DNA of 64,000 nt from Micromonospora sp. WMMD980. GTDB lineage: Bacteria > Actinomycetota > Actinomycetes > Mycobacteriales > Micromonosporaceae. This document shows, piece after piece, positions 20,693-29,475 of this stretch. The stretch's first letter is position 1. Each line of letters starts with the position of its first letter. Position numbers and translations under genes: made by a program. The DNA is taken from contig NZ_JARUBE010000003.1 in NCBI RefSeq assembly GCF_029626035.1, positions 6,324,001 to 6,388,000 on the forward strand, read 5' to 3'. Under the pieces are notes generated by a model. It saw only the letters and a program-made list of their open reading frames with translations, made no database searches and was not told where the DNA came from.

Positions 20693-21604
20693 GTGGAGCA
20701 GCGGCGACGGGTGGCGGCGTTCGGGATTCTGCGGGACGAGCACGGACGGGTGCTGCTGGCGCGCGGGGGGCCCGGCTGCCCCTATCCGGGGGTGTGGCAG
20801 CTGCCGGGCGGCGGAGTCGAGCACGCCGAGCACCCGGCCGACGCGGTGGTGCGCGAGTTCGCCGAGGAGACCGGGCTGACGGTGGCGGCCGGCCGGCTCT
20901 CCGACGCGGTCGCCGACGTGTCCTTCCATCCGCCCGACGGCGTCGCGATGCACACCGACCGGCTGATCTTCGAGGTCGAGCCGCGAGGTGGGCGGTTGCG
21001 GCCGGAGGAGGCCGGCGGCAGCGACGAGGTGGGCTGGTTCGCCCCCGATGAGGCCGTGACCCTGCCGCTGATGCCGTTCACCGCCGAGCTGCTCGGCCTG
21101 CCGGTGTCGCCGCTCCCGGCCGACCTGCCCCGGGCGCTGCCGCCCGCCCCGGTCGGTCCGGCCGCCGACCGGAGGCAGCGCTTCGCCGCGTACGGGCTGG
21201 TCACCGACCCGGACGACCGGGTGCTGCTCACGATGATCGCCGACGGATACCCGGGCGCGGGCCTCTGGCACCTGCCCGGCGGCGGCACCGACCACGGCGA
21301 GCAGCCGTCCGCCGGCCTGCGGCGCGAGCTGGTCGAGGAGACCGGTCAGCTCGGCCGCGTGATCGACCTGCTGGCCGTGGACAACCTGCACACGCCGGCC
21401 GCGCTCGGCCCGGAGGGCCGCCCGTTGGACTGGCACGGCATCCGGGTGGTCTACCGGGTGCGGGTGGACGTGCCGACCGAGGCGGTGGTGACCGAACTGG
21501 CCGGCGGTTCGACCGCCCGGGCCGCCTGGTTCACCGCCGAGCAGTTGGTAGGCATGTCGATGACCGAGGTGGCGGTCCAGGCCACCCGGCTGCGGGTGAG
21601 CTGA
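20693..21604 (+). CDS. tandem NUDIX domain protein, both domains intact
   Basis: 303 aa. Both NUDIX boxes are complete: GGGVEHAEHPADAVVREFAE-ETG in domain 1 (residues 5-140) and GGGTDHGEQPSAGLRRELVE-ETG in domain 2 (155-303). It aligns end to end with the preceding protein, so the pair arose by duplication of an already duplicated gene. GTG start with GAGGGAGG about 6 nt upstream. Substrate unknown. Confidence 0.85.
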   Translation: MEQRRRVAAFGILRDEHGRVLLARGGPGCPYPGVWQLPGGGVEHAEHPADAVVREFAEETGLTVAAGRLSDAVADVSFHPPDGVAMHTDRLIFEVEPRGGRLRPEEAGGSDEVGWFAPDEAVTLPLMPFTAELLGLPVSPLPADLPRALPPAPVGPAADRRQRFAAYGLVTDPDDRVLLTMIADGYPGAGLWHLPGGGTDHGEQPSAGLRRELVEETGQLGRVIDLLAVDNLHTPAALGPEGRPLDWHGIRVVYRVRVDVPTEAVVTELAGGSTARAAWFTAEQLVGMSMTEVAVQATRLRVS

Positions 21605-21875
21605 ACCGCTCACCGAGCCGCCCTGGGCCACCTCCGGTACAGTCAGGAGTTGGGACAGGCCGATAAAATTGGGCGTTGAGGTCCGAGATGGGAATGATTG
21701 AGCGGTTCGCGCGGTTAAGGGAGTTATAAGTACCGCCGGCAGCTATACCCGCGCCCTTGTTTCCTGTGCAATGGTGTACTCCGCAAATGGGCTGCCGGGC
21801 CCGAAAGGTCCGGCACGAGACAGCCGGACACCCGCCCCGACGTGGGCGGACCGTCGATCCGGTGATGGAGGAAAC
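21605..21875. other. 271-bp leader region upstream of pssA
   Basis: Contains the least GC-rich stretch of the window (about 21660-21790), with GATAAAATT, GTTATAAG and GCTATACC, each able to serve as a -10 box. No gene or riboswitch class recognised. Confidence 0.45.
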
Positions 21876-22862
21876 GTGCCGAGAGCCCCATGGCGCCGGC
21901 GTCGTACGACTGACAGTCCGCGCCCCGCAGGGCGTCGCTGGGCGGGCCGGTTGCGCCGCAGCAGCACGTTCGCCCGCCAGGTGCTGCTGGTCCGGGTGGG
22001 CCGCCGGGACGGCCTGGCCGGTCCCCGGGCCGACCTGGTCACCCCCGACCACCGCTACGCCGACCGCCAGCGCATCCGCTACGCCCGGCTCGACGCCGAC
22101 GTCGAGGCGCTACGCCCGATCAGCCCGGCGCTGCCGGCGACCGCACCGGTCGACGAGTCCCCGGCGATGTCGATCCCGCTGCTGCCGGGTGAGCGCACCG
22201 CCGCGCGGCGTGCCAAGTTCGCACTCGTCAACGCGTGCACCCTGAGCAGCCTCATGCTCGGCATGCTGGCCATCTTCCTGGCCATGCAGGGCGAGGTGCG
22301 GCTGGCCGCGGTCTGCCTGATCGCGTGCGTCGCGTTCGACGGCCTCGACGGCGCGCTGGCCCGCAAGCTCGGCGTGGCCAGCCCGTTCGGCGCGCAGATG
22401 GACTCGCTCGCCGACATGTGCTCGTTCGGCCTCGCCGCGCCGGTGGTGGTCTACGCCTCGCTGGCCGGTTCGGTGCCGCCGGCGGCCGCCGCGGTCGCCT
22501 GCGCGCTGGTCGCCGCGTGCGCGGCCATCCGGCTCGCCCGCTTCAACGTCTCGCCGAAGGACGGCCGCTTCTTCTGCGGCGTGCCCACCACCATGGCGGC
22601 CATGGTGCTCGCCCTGACCGTGGCGATCGGCGTGCCGGTCCCCGGCCTGGTCATGGTCGCCGGCGTGGCGCTGCTCGCCTTCGCCATGGTGTCGAGCTTC
22701 CCCTACGCCAAGCTCGCCCGGCTGCTGAAGCTGCCGCCGTGGCTCTGGTTCGTCCCGGTGGTCGGCGCGCTCGTCGACATCCGGCTCACCTTCGCCCTCG
22801 TGGTGATGGGCTACCTGGTCAGCGGCCCGCTGCTCTGGCTGCACCAGCGTCGCGCCGCCTGA
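21876..22862 (+). CDS. pssA: CDP-diacylglycerol-serine O-phosphatidyltransferase
   Basis: Membrane enzyme making phosphatidylserine from CDP-diacylglycerol and serine. The CDP-alcohol phosphotransferase signature D-G-x2-A-R-x8-G-x3-D-x3-D is seen as FDGLDGALARKLG then FGAQMDSLAD. Several hydrophobic helices follow to the C-terminus. The GTG at 21876 has GGAGG close upstream (4 nt), giving 328 aa with a basic, poorly structured extension of about 97 residues before MSIPLLPGERTAARR. An internal ATG at 22167 would give a 231 aa protein of normal size but has no ribosome site, so the true start is unsure. Convergent partner psd uses the product. Confidence 0.88.
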   Translation: MPRAPWRRRRTTDSPRPAGRRWAGRLRRSSTFARQVLLVRVGRRDGLAGPRADLVTPDHRYADRQRIRYARLDADVEALRPISPALPATAPVDESPAMSIPLLPGERTAARRAKFALVNACTLSSLMLGMLAIFLAMQGEVRLAAVCLIACVAFDGLDGALARKLGVASPFGAQMDSLADMCSFGLAAPVVVYASLAGSVPPAAAAVACALVAACAAIRLARFNVSPKDGRFFCGVPTTMAAMVLALTVAIGVPVPGLVMVAGVALLAFAMVSSFPYAKLARLLKLPPWLWFVPVVGALVDIRLTFALVVMGYLVSGPLLWLHQRRAA

Positions 22863-22880
22863 GCCGACGACACGTACGAC

Positions 22881-22914
22881 ACGAAGGGCGCCGCTCGCGA
22901 GCGGCGCCCTTCGT
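22881..22914. terminator. bidirectional terminator between pssA and psd
   Basis: ACGAAGGGCGCCGCTCG and its exact complement form a 17-bp perfect palindrome directly between two convergent genes. Confidence 0.85.
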
Positions 22915-22929
22915 CGTGTGCTTCCGGCG

Positions 22930-24177
22930 TCAGCGCCAGCGGGCGATGACGGTGGACCCGCCGACCACCTTGTCGCCGGGGCCGACCAGCGGATCCGCGG
23001 TGTCGGCCGGCAGGTAGACGTCGGTGCGCGAGCCGAACCGGATCAGGCCGAACCGCTCGCCCTTCGCCAGCAGCGAGCCGACCGGCGCGCGCTGCACGAT
23101 CCGGCGGGCGATCAGCCCGGTGCGCTGGGCCACGACCACGGTGCCCCGGTCGGTGTCCAGCACCGTGTACGCCGCCACGTTGTGCTCGGCGTCCGGCTTC
23201 ATGGCGTTGACGAACCCGCCGTCGGCGACGAAGTAGTCGACCACCTTGCCGGCCACCGGCGCGCGGTTGACGTGCACGTCGAGCACCGACAGGAAGACCG
23301 CGATCCGCAGCCACTCGCCGTCGCCGAAGCGCTCGTCCTGCAACCGCTGGACGGACAGCACCTGGCCGTCCGCGGAGGCGACCACTGCCGACGGGTCCTC
23401 CGGGACGTCCCGCTCCGGGTCGCGGAAGAACGCGGCCACCGGCCCGGCGGCCAGCGCCGGCAGCAGCCACAGCTTGGACTTCGGCCGGACGGCCCGGGTC
23501 AGGGCGGCCAGGCCGAGCGTGACACCGGCGGCGGCCACCCCGTTCGAGTCGATGTGCATCCGCCGGCTGAGCGGCACGCTCGACGGCCGGTACGCCGGCG
23601 AGAGCGAGGCGGCCAGCGCGGCCGGCGCCGGGGTGAAGCGCAGGTGGTGGACGCGCACCGGCGGGGAGTTGCGCAGCACCAGGTCGGTGCGGACGCCGTG
23701 CAGCACGCCCTGCCGGTCCAGCTCGGCGCCGGCGCCCTCGGTGCGGAACAGTGGCGCGCAGACGCTCAGCACCCCGCCCTCGGCAAGGTAATTGGACAAC
23801 CCGTCCACCGCCGCGCGGGCCTCGTCGCCGGTGCCGGTGAACGGCTCGGCGACGACCACCACGGCGGCGGCGTCCGCCTCGGCGAGCGTGTCGACCACGC
23901 GGACCCGGTCGGCGACCCAGCGCCCCTGGGCGGTCACGTGCTCGCGCAGCGTCGCCGCGGAGAACCCCTTGGCCGGCACGACGACCAGCCGGTCGCCCGG
24001 GAGCAGCGCCTCGATCGTCGCGGCCAGCACCGCGGACTCCGGGGTCGCGCCGACCAGCAGGCCGGCCTTCGAGTCGTTACGCCGGGCGAACTCGGCGGCG
24101 AGCGTACGGGCGGCGCGCTCGCCGAGGCGGACCGCACCGGAGGGACCGGTGACGCGCACGGCGGGGGACTGGGTCAT
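22930..24177 (-). CDS. psd: phosphatidylserine decarboxylase fused to a Rossmann/methyltransferase-like domain
   Basis: 415 aa. The C-terminal part (about 215-415) is a short archaeal-type Psd proenzyme: FRDPERDVPEDPSAVVASAD, VFLSVLDVHVNRAP, RFGSRTDVYLP and the self-cleavage motif VVGGSTVIARW, whose Ser becomes the pyruvoyl group. The N-terminal 200 residues (RTLAAEFARRNDSKAGLLVG, ALLPGDRLVVVPAKG, AAVVVVAEPF, LAEGGVLSVCAP) look like a class I methyltransferase fold with an unclear cofactor site. Free-standing Psd lacks this part. The ATG at 24177 has AGGAG 10 nt upstream. Acts on the PssA product to make phosphatidylethanolamine. Confidence 0.87.
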   Translation of the reverse strand: MTQSPAVRVTGPSGAVRLGERAARTLAAEFARRNDSKAGLLVGATPESAVLAATIEALLPGDRLVVVPAKGFSAATLREHVTAQGRWVADRVRVVDTLAEADAAAVVVVAEPFTGTGDEARAAVDGLSNYLAEGGVLSVCAPLFRTEGAGAELDRQGVLHGVRTDLVLRNSPPVRVHHLRFTPAPAALAASLSPAYRPSSVPLSRRMHIDSNGVAAAGVTLGLAALTRAVRPKSKLWLLPALAAGPVAAFFRDPERDVPEDPSAVVASADGQVLSVQRLQDERFGDGEWLRIAVFLSVLDVHVNRAPVAGKVVDYFVADGGFVNAMKPDAEHNVAAYTVLDTDRGTVVVAQRTGLIARRIVQRAPVGSLLAKGERFGLIRFGSRTDVYLPADTADPLVGPGDKVVGGSTVIARWR

Positions 24178-24359
24178 GTCGGATGGACTCCTGACGAGGT
24201 AGCGACGGACGGGGCCGCGGGCGGTGTCGCGGCCGACCGGCCGGACGGGGCGGGGGCCGGGAGCGCCGGGCACGGTCGGGGTGGCACGGACCGGACGGCA
24301 GCGGCGAGATCTCCCGCGACCAGCATAGGCCGCGGCGCGGAGCCGCCGCACCGGTGCGG

Positions 24360-24923
24360 TCAGACCGGCGGCTCCGCCGAGGTACGCCGGCCGGCGGGCG
24401 GCTCGCCGGCCTTGGGGTCGACCGACGGCAGTTCGCGGGTGACCGGGGTGGACCGGTCCTCGGGATCGAGCACTGACGGTTCCCCGGTCGGCGACCGCAG
24501 CCGCTCCCCGTCGGTGAGCGGGTCCTCGTGCGCCGGGGCGGGCAGGTCGCGCACGGCGTCGGTGGGCCACTCGTCAGCCCTGGTCGGGGCCGCGCCGGCG
24601 TCGGCCGGGGTGCCGTCCCGCCACGGCGCAGCCACGGTCGCCTCCGGCTGGCCGGGCCCGTCCGGCTGGCCGGGCCCGTCCGGCTGGCCCGGCCCGTCCG
24701 GCTGGCCGAGCGCGTCCGGCCGGGCCGGCTGGTCCGGACCGCGGACCGAGCGCAGCGCACCGACCAGGCCGAGCAGGCCGATCACGACCAGCCCGCCGGC
24801 CAGGAACCAGCCGACCGGGGGCACGGCCAACCCGAGGATCCGGGCCAGCAGCCACCAGAGCGCGAGCCCCAGGAAGACGAGACCGAAGGCGAACGACACG
24901 ATGTCCGTCCGGTGGGCCTTCAC
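24360..24923 (-). CDS. two-helix membrane protein with Pro/Gly repeats
   Basis: 187 aa. Two hydrophobic helices (about 8-28 and 36-58, FAFGLVFLGLALWWLLA and WFLAGGLVVIGLLGLVGAL) precede a long polar tail containing four copies of a six-residue GPGQPD unit (18-bp tandem repeats around 24650-24720). Family not recognised. Its GTG overlaps the TGA of the upstream PspC gene (GTGA), so it is translationally coupled and probably works with it. Confidence 0.75.
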   Translation of the reverse strand: MKAHRTDIVSFAFGLVFLGLALWWLLARILGLAVPPVGWFLAGGLVVIGLLGLVGALRSVRGPDQPARPDALGQPDGPGQPDGPGQPDGPGQPEATVAAPWRDGTPADAGAAPTRADEWPTDAVRDLPAPAHEDPLTDGERLRSPTGEPSVLDPEDRSTPVTRELPSVDPKAGEPPAGRRTSAEPPV

Positions 24924-26800
24924 CGGGTCACCTCCAGATTTCCGGCGTTCAAGTGGACGTAGAGGCGCAGGGTGCCCCCGCCGGGGCCGTCCGCGCCGGC
25001 GTCGGTGCTCTCCCAGTGACGGCCGTTCAGCCCGCCGGTGCGCCGGCCGAAGACGGACGCCTCGCCGGCGTTGACGTCGGCCACCGTGGTCACGTCCACG
25101 TTCGGCGGCACGACCACCGTCGCGTTGCCGAGGTTCACGTCGACGGTCACCTGGATGTCCTGCTTGTCGAAGTCGAGGCCGCGTAGGTCGAGCACCGCGT
25201 CGCCGAAGTTGTTCTCGTAACGGTCGGCCAGGTCGCGGCGGTCGGTCGGGGCCCAGGTGACGTTGCCGTCGATGCCCCGGACCCGGTCGTAGGACTCGGC
25301 GACGGTGGCGACGCCGAGCGCGGCGGCGGTCACCAGACCGAGAGCGATCAGCCAGCGCGCCCTACCGAACCAGGTGCCCACGAGCAGCCCGAGGCCGATG
25401 GTGGCGAGCGCCGCGGCGAAGTAGCCGGCGGCGCCGACCGGGAACACGTCCAGCAGGTCGAGCATCGCCACCAGGCCGAGCGCCAGGAAGATCAGCGAGA
25501 AGGTGATCGCGCCGAGCGGGGAGCGCTCCTTCGGCCGCTTCGGCGGTCGCGGTGGCCGGGCGGGCGCCGGGGTCGGCGGCGGCCCGGCGTACGGGCCGTG
25601 CGGGGCGAAGGGCGGGCGGTAACCGCCCGGCGGCAGCGGGGCGCCGACCGGCGTGGGCGGCGGCACGGCAGCCGGCTCGCCGACCGGGGCGCCGGTGGTC
25701 GGCGCGGCGGCCCAGACCGGCGTGGGGCCGGAGGCCGGCCACCCGGCGGTGTCACCGGCGCTGCCGGCCACCCCCGGCATCGCGACCGTCGTCCGCTCCG
25801 GCCGGCCCGGCCGGGTGCCGGCCGCGGCGGGCCACCCGGGGGCGGGCAGCGGCGTGGCCGGGTAGCCGGGTTCGGTGAGCGTCGGGGGTGCGAGTGGGTA
25901 GCCGGGCTCGGTGAGCGTCGGGGGCGCGGGTGGGTAGCCGGGCTCGGTGAGCGTCGGGGGCGCGGGTGGGTAGCCGGGCTCGGCACGGGTGGAGGACGCG
26001 GGCGGGTAGCCGGGCTCGGCGAGCGTGGCCGGGTGGCCGGTGTCGGGCCGGCGGGGTGACGTGAGGTCTTCCGCCCCGGTCCGGACGCCCGCGCCCGAGG
26101 GCGCGCTCCCCGCCGGCCAGGTCGACGGTGTGACGCCGACCGGTCCGCCGGGTCCGGACGAGCCCGGGGCTCCGGCCGGGGGCGCGTACCCGCCGGGCCA
26201 GGGCGTCCCGGGCGGGCCCGGCGCCGCGCCGGCGCGGGCGCCGAAGCCGCGCTGGTCGCGGTTGAGCATCAGCGCGCCGCCGATCAGGATCACGGCGCCC
26301 AGCAGGATGGCCCGGAACCCGTCGGTGACGACGTACGCGAAGCCGACCGCGACCACGATGCCGAGCACGATGACGGTGATCGGGGACATGCTGGAGCGGC
26401 CCCGGCCGAGCATCGACTCCACCGGCGAGGCGGTGTCCCCCTCGCCCGGGATGATCAGCCAGGCGGCGACGTAGACGAGCAGCCCGATGCCGCCGAAGAA
26501 GCCGAGCACGGCCAGCAGGACGCGCCAGAGCACCGGGTCGGTGTTGGTGGCCCGGCCGACGGCCGCGCACACCCCGGCCAGGTAGCGACCCTCCCGGGGC
26601 CGGATCAGCCCGTAGCGGGTGGTGAAGCCGGCGGCGCCGGGCGGTGGGGCGTACCCACCGGGTGGTGGCTCGGCGAACGGCGAGCCGCCGGGCGGCGGAG
26701 GCGTCCCGTCGGCGGCGGACGCCGCCCCCGGCGGGGGCGGCGGCGGGTCGTCAGGTGCTGCCGCCCAGGGGCGGGGCGGACGGGCAGCGTCGTCGGTCAT
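24920..26800 (-). CDS. large PspC domain membrane protein
   Basis: 626 aa. Pro-rich N-terminus, then a PspC domain (about 60-120: YGLIRPREGRYLAGVCAAVG, followed by WRVLLAVLGFFGGIGLLVY), further helices, a low-complexity Pro linker with five copies of a 12-residue EPGYPPAPPTLT unit, another helical block and a C-terminal beta-rich domain (ENNFGDAVLDLRGLDFDKQD, then VDVNLGNATVVVPPNV) like the LiaF/DUF4097-type extracellular domains. Homologous to envelope-stress modulators. It is divergent from the PspC-kinase gene at 26921, so it probably forms a sensing unit with that two-component system. Confidence 0.82.
   Translation of the reverse strand: MTDDAARPPRPWAAAPDDPPPPPPGAASAADGTPPPPGGSPFAEPPPGGYAPPPGAAGFTTRYGLIRPREGRYLAGVCAAVGRATNTDPVLWRVLLAVLGFFGGIGLLVYVAAWLIIPGEGDTASPVESMLGRGRSSMSPITVIVLGIVVAVGFAYVVTDGFRAILLGAVILIGGALMLNRDQRGFGARAGAAPGPPGTPWPGGYAPPAGAPGSSGPGGPVGVTPSTWPAGSAPSGAGVRTGAEDLTSPRRPDTGHPATLAEPGYPPASSTRAEPGYPPAPPTLTEPGYPPAPPTLTEPGYPLAPPTLTEPGYPATPLPAPGWPAAAGTRPGRPERTTVAMPGVAGSAGDTAGWPASGPTPVWAAAPTTGAPVGEPAAVPPPTPVGAPLPPGGYRPPFAPHGPYAGPPPTPAPARPPRPPKRPKERSPLGAITFSLIFLALGLVAMLDLLDVFPVGAAGYFAAALATIGLGLLVGTWFGRARWLIALGLVTAAALGVATVAESYDRVRGIDGNVTWAPTDRRDLADRYENNFGDAVLDLRGLDFDKQDIQVTVDVNLGNATVVVPPNVDVTTVADVNAGEASVFGRRTGGLNGRHWESTDAGADGPGGGTLRLYVHLNAGNLEVTR
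25860..26035. repeat. five 36-bp coding tandem repeats
   Basis: Each unit encodes 12 residues of the type EPGYPPAPPTLT within the PspC protein. Units 2-4 are nearly identical, the outer two diverged, which suggests recent slippage or unequal exchange. Confidence 0.85.
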
Positions 26801-26920
26801 GCCTCCGATACTGCTGCCCCGGCCGCCCGGACGACCTCAGGAACCGACCCTGACGCCACCCTGAGATCCGCCGATGGTGAATGTCCGGGGCGTCCCCGTG
26901 GTCCCTGGCGATCCTGGCGT

Positions 26921-28228
26921 GTGACGATCGGGGCGTCGGCCGTCGCCGGCACCTCCGCGCCGACCCGGGAGCTGAAGATCAGCAGCACCGTCACCCCGCA
27001 TCCCCCGCGCCTCTACCGGGCCACCGAGCACCGGTTGGCCGCCGGGGTGGCCGCCGGCATCGCCGAGCACCTGGGCATCCCGGTGCTCCGGGTCCGGGTG
27101 GCGTTCATGGTGCTGCTCGGGCTGAGCGGTCTCGGCCTGTTGCTCTACGCCGCCTTCTGGGCGGTGGTCCCGCCCCGGCCCGGCGACACCGCCGCCCCGC
27201 CCCGCCGCGACCTGGCCCAACTGCTGCCGTTCGTGGCGATCGGGCTGGGCGTGCTGCTGCTCCAGGTGGTCGCGTTCGACTCGGTCGGCGCGGCCGGCAC
27301 CGCCGGTTGGCTGGTGGCGATCATCGCGGTCGGCGCCGGCGTCATCTGGCACCAGTCCGGGCCGGAGCGACGCCGGCAGTGGGGCGACTCGGCGGTGCCC
27401 TGGCTGGGCGCGGTGGTGGAGGAGAGCGACCGGCGGGCGTTCGTGCTCCGCTTCATCGGCGGCGGCGTGCTCGTCGCGGTCGGCATCATCGGTGTGGCCG
27501 CGGTCTACTCGCCGGCGCAGAACTTCGACGCGGTGCTCAACGGCGTCATCTTCGCGCTGGTCGGGCTGGCCGGCGTCGGTCTGGTGACCGGCCCCGTGCT
27601 CTGGCGCACCTGGAACCAGCTCCGCTCGGAGCGGGAGGGGCGGATCCGCGAGCAGGAGCGGGCCGAACTGGCCGCCATGGTGCACGACCAGGTGCTGCAC
27701 ACGCTCGCCCTGATCCAGCGCAACGCCAGCGACGTCAAGACCGTGCAGCGGCTGGCCCGGGGTCAGGAGCGCTCGCTGCGCAACTGGCTCTACAAGCCGA
27801 CCGCCTCGCCGACCGAACGCTTCGCGGCCGCCCTGGAACAGGCCGCGGCCGAGGTGGAGGACACCTTCGCGATCACCGTCGAGGCGGTGGTGGTCGGCGA
27901 CCGGGAGACCGACGAGCGGGTCGGGGCGCTGGTCGCCGCCGCCCGCGAGGCGCTGGTCAACGCGGCCCGGCACGCCGGGGTGCGGACCGTGTCGCTCTAC
28001 GCCGAGGTGGAGCCGGAGCAGGTGAGCGTCTTCGTGCGGGACCGGGGCAAGGGCTTCGACCCCGATACGGTGGAGAATCACCGGCACGGTGTCCGGGGCT
28101 CGATCATCGGACGGATGAAACGGCACGGCGGCCGGGCGGAGATCCGGTCCGAGCCGGGAGAAGGGACCGAGGTCCGGCTGATCCTGCCGATCAGCGGCTC
28201 CGGCGCCACGGCGGAAAGGGACAGATGA
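26921..28228 (+). CDS. PspC-headed sensor histidine kinase
   Basis: 435 aa. Residues 28-90 form a PspC domain (RLYRATEHRLAAGVAAGIAE); several membrane helices follow to about residue 225. The kinase region has a His-phosphotransfer site of the HDxxxH type (MVHDQVLHTLALIQ, His255) and a HATPase domain with N-box REALVNAARHAG and DRGKGFD. Comparable PspC kinases of actinobacteria control envelope-stress responses. GTG start with no strong ribosome site. It overlaps the response regulator gene by 4 nt (ATGA). Confidence 0.88.
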   Translation: MTIGASAVAGTSAPTRELKISSTVTPHPPRLYRATEHRLAAGVAAGIAEHLGIPVLRVRVAFMVLLGLSGLGLLLYAAFWAVVPPRPGDTAAPPRRDLAQLLPFVAIGLGVLLLQVVAFDSVGAAGTAGWLVAIIAVGAGVIWHQSGPERRRQWGDSAVPWLGAVVEESDRRAFVLRFIGGGVLVAVGIIGVAAVYSPAQNFDAVLNGVIFALVGLAGVGLVTGPVLWRTWNQLRSEREGRIREQERAELAAMVHDQVLHTLALIQRNASDVKTVQRLARGQERSLRNWLYKPTASPTERFAAALEQAAAEVEDTFAITVEAVVVGDRETDERVGALVAAAREALVNAARHAGVRTVSLYAEVEPEQVSVFVRDRGKGFDPDTVENHRHGVRGSIIGRMKRHGGRAEIRSEPGEGTEVRLILPISGSGATAERDR

Positions 28229-28908
28229 CCATGTCCGAGCAGGAACCGGTCGAGGGCGCGGCGCCGCGCGGGCCGCTGCGGGTGTTCCTCGTCGACGACC
28301 ACGCCATGTTCCGCGCCGGCGTCCGCGCCGAGCTGGGCACCCGGGTCGAGGTGGTGGGCGAGGCCAGCTCGGTGGCCGAGGCGGTGGCCCGGATCGCGGC
28401 CACCCGGCCGGACGTGGTGCTGCTCGACGTGCACATGCCCGACGGTGGCGGCCGGGCCGTGCTGGAGGCGATGCGGCGGTCCCACCCGCAGGTGAAGTTC
28501 CTGGCGCTGAGCGTCTCCGACGCGGCGGAGGACGTGATCGGCCTGATCCGGGCGGGTGCCCGGGGCTACGTCACCAAGACCATCTCGCCGGAGGAGCTGA
28601 CGGACGCGATCCGCCGGGTGGCCGACGGGGACGCGGTGTTCAGCCCACGGCTGGCCGGGTTCGTGCTGGACGCGTTCGCGTCCCGGCCGGACGCGCCGGT
28701 CGCCGACCCGGAGCTGGACCAGCTCACCAACCGGGAGCGCGAGGTGCTCCGGCTGCTCGCCCGGGGGTACGCGTACAAGGAGATCGCCAAGGAGCTGTTC
28801 ATCTCGATCAAGACGGTCGAGACGCACGTCTCCAACGTGCTGCGCAAGCTCCAGATGTCGAACCGGTACGAGCTGTCCCGGTGGGCGGCCGACCGCCGGC
28901 TGGTCTGA
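28225..28908 (+). CDS. NarL/LuxR family response regulator
   Basis: 227 aa. The receiver domain is canonical: VFLVDDHAMFRAG acidic pair, phospho-acceptor Asp68 in VVLLDVHMPDG, LALSVSD and the conserved Lys in GYVTKTISPEE. The C-terminal HTH is LTNREREVLRLLARGYAYKE, then ELFISIKTVETHVSNVLRKL. Start chosen at the ATG overlapping the kinase stop, with GAAAGGGA upstream. Cognate partner of the preceding kinase; targets could include the divergent PspC operon. Confidence 0.92.
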   Translation: MTMSEQEPVEGAAPRGPLRVFLVDDHAMFRAGVRAELGTRVEVVGEASSVAEAVARIAATRPDVVLLDVHMPDGGGRAVLEAMRRSHPQVKFLALSVSDAAEDVIGLIRAGARGYVTKTISPEELTDAIRRVADGDAVFSPRLAGFVLDAFASRPDAPVADPELDQLTNREREVLRLLARGYAYKEIAKELFISIKTVETHVSNVLRKLQMSNRYELSRWAADRRLV

Positions 28909-29475
28909 GCCCCGCCCTCGATCCTCTCGCCCACCTGGGCGGCGACGATGTCCGCACAGCCGAAGGTGCCCTCGGCCGGACGGACAAAACTGTGCGTGTC
29001 GGATGCCACTCCGGCAGGCGTCGGCGGGTGTCCGAGCGCGCTCCCCGCCGCGTGGCTGCTGGGCGGTGTGGATAAGTGTGGGCACGTCTTACCTGTTCAG
29101 GGCCGCCCGGTCCGCGATCTTTGTGATCTTTTCTCAAGTATCGGCAACGTGGCGAGCAACTAACGGCTTGATAACGGCACCTTCACGGAAAGGGCCGGTG
29201 GGTGTCACAGTGGCAGCACCTCACCCCCCGGTGTGAGGCATCTCGTCGGGCCCGCCGACCACGTGACGCCGTTACCCGCGTCGCCCCGTGGTTGTCGACC
29301 CTGCGCGGTGTCGTCGTCGAAGGGTGTGGCGCCCGGCGGATCGGTGCCCCTGGGGTGTCCCGATTTCCTCTGCGGTAAACCGGCGTCCCGCGGTTCGGGC
29401 CGTCGGCGGTGTCACCCCCCACACGTGCGTGAAACCCACGACGGAACCAGGTTAAGAAAGAGGAGGCCCCTCGGA
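28909..29475. other. 567-bp intergenic region upstream of oppA
   Basis: A weak hairpin (TCGCCCA/TGGGCGGCGA near 28928) may end the two-component operon. An AT-richer pocket at about 29115-29190 (TTGTGATCTTTTCTCAAG, CTAACGGCTTGATAACGG) is the probable promoter zone of the opp operon. Reading frames here have no family features. Confidence 0.5.

Noticed and set aside
28078..29085. 335-codon minus-strand frame overlapping the response regulator
   Set aside because: Antisense of the kinase and regulator genes; the part beyond them lacks a ribosome site and any domain.
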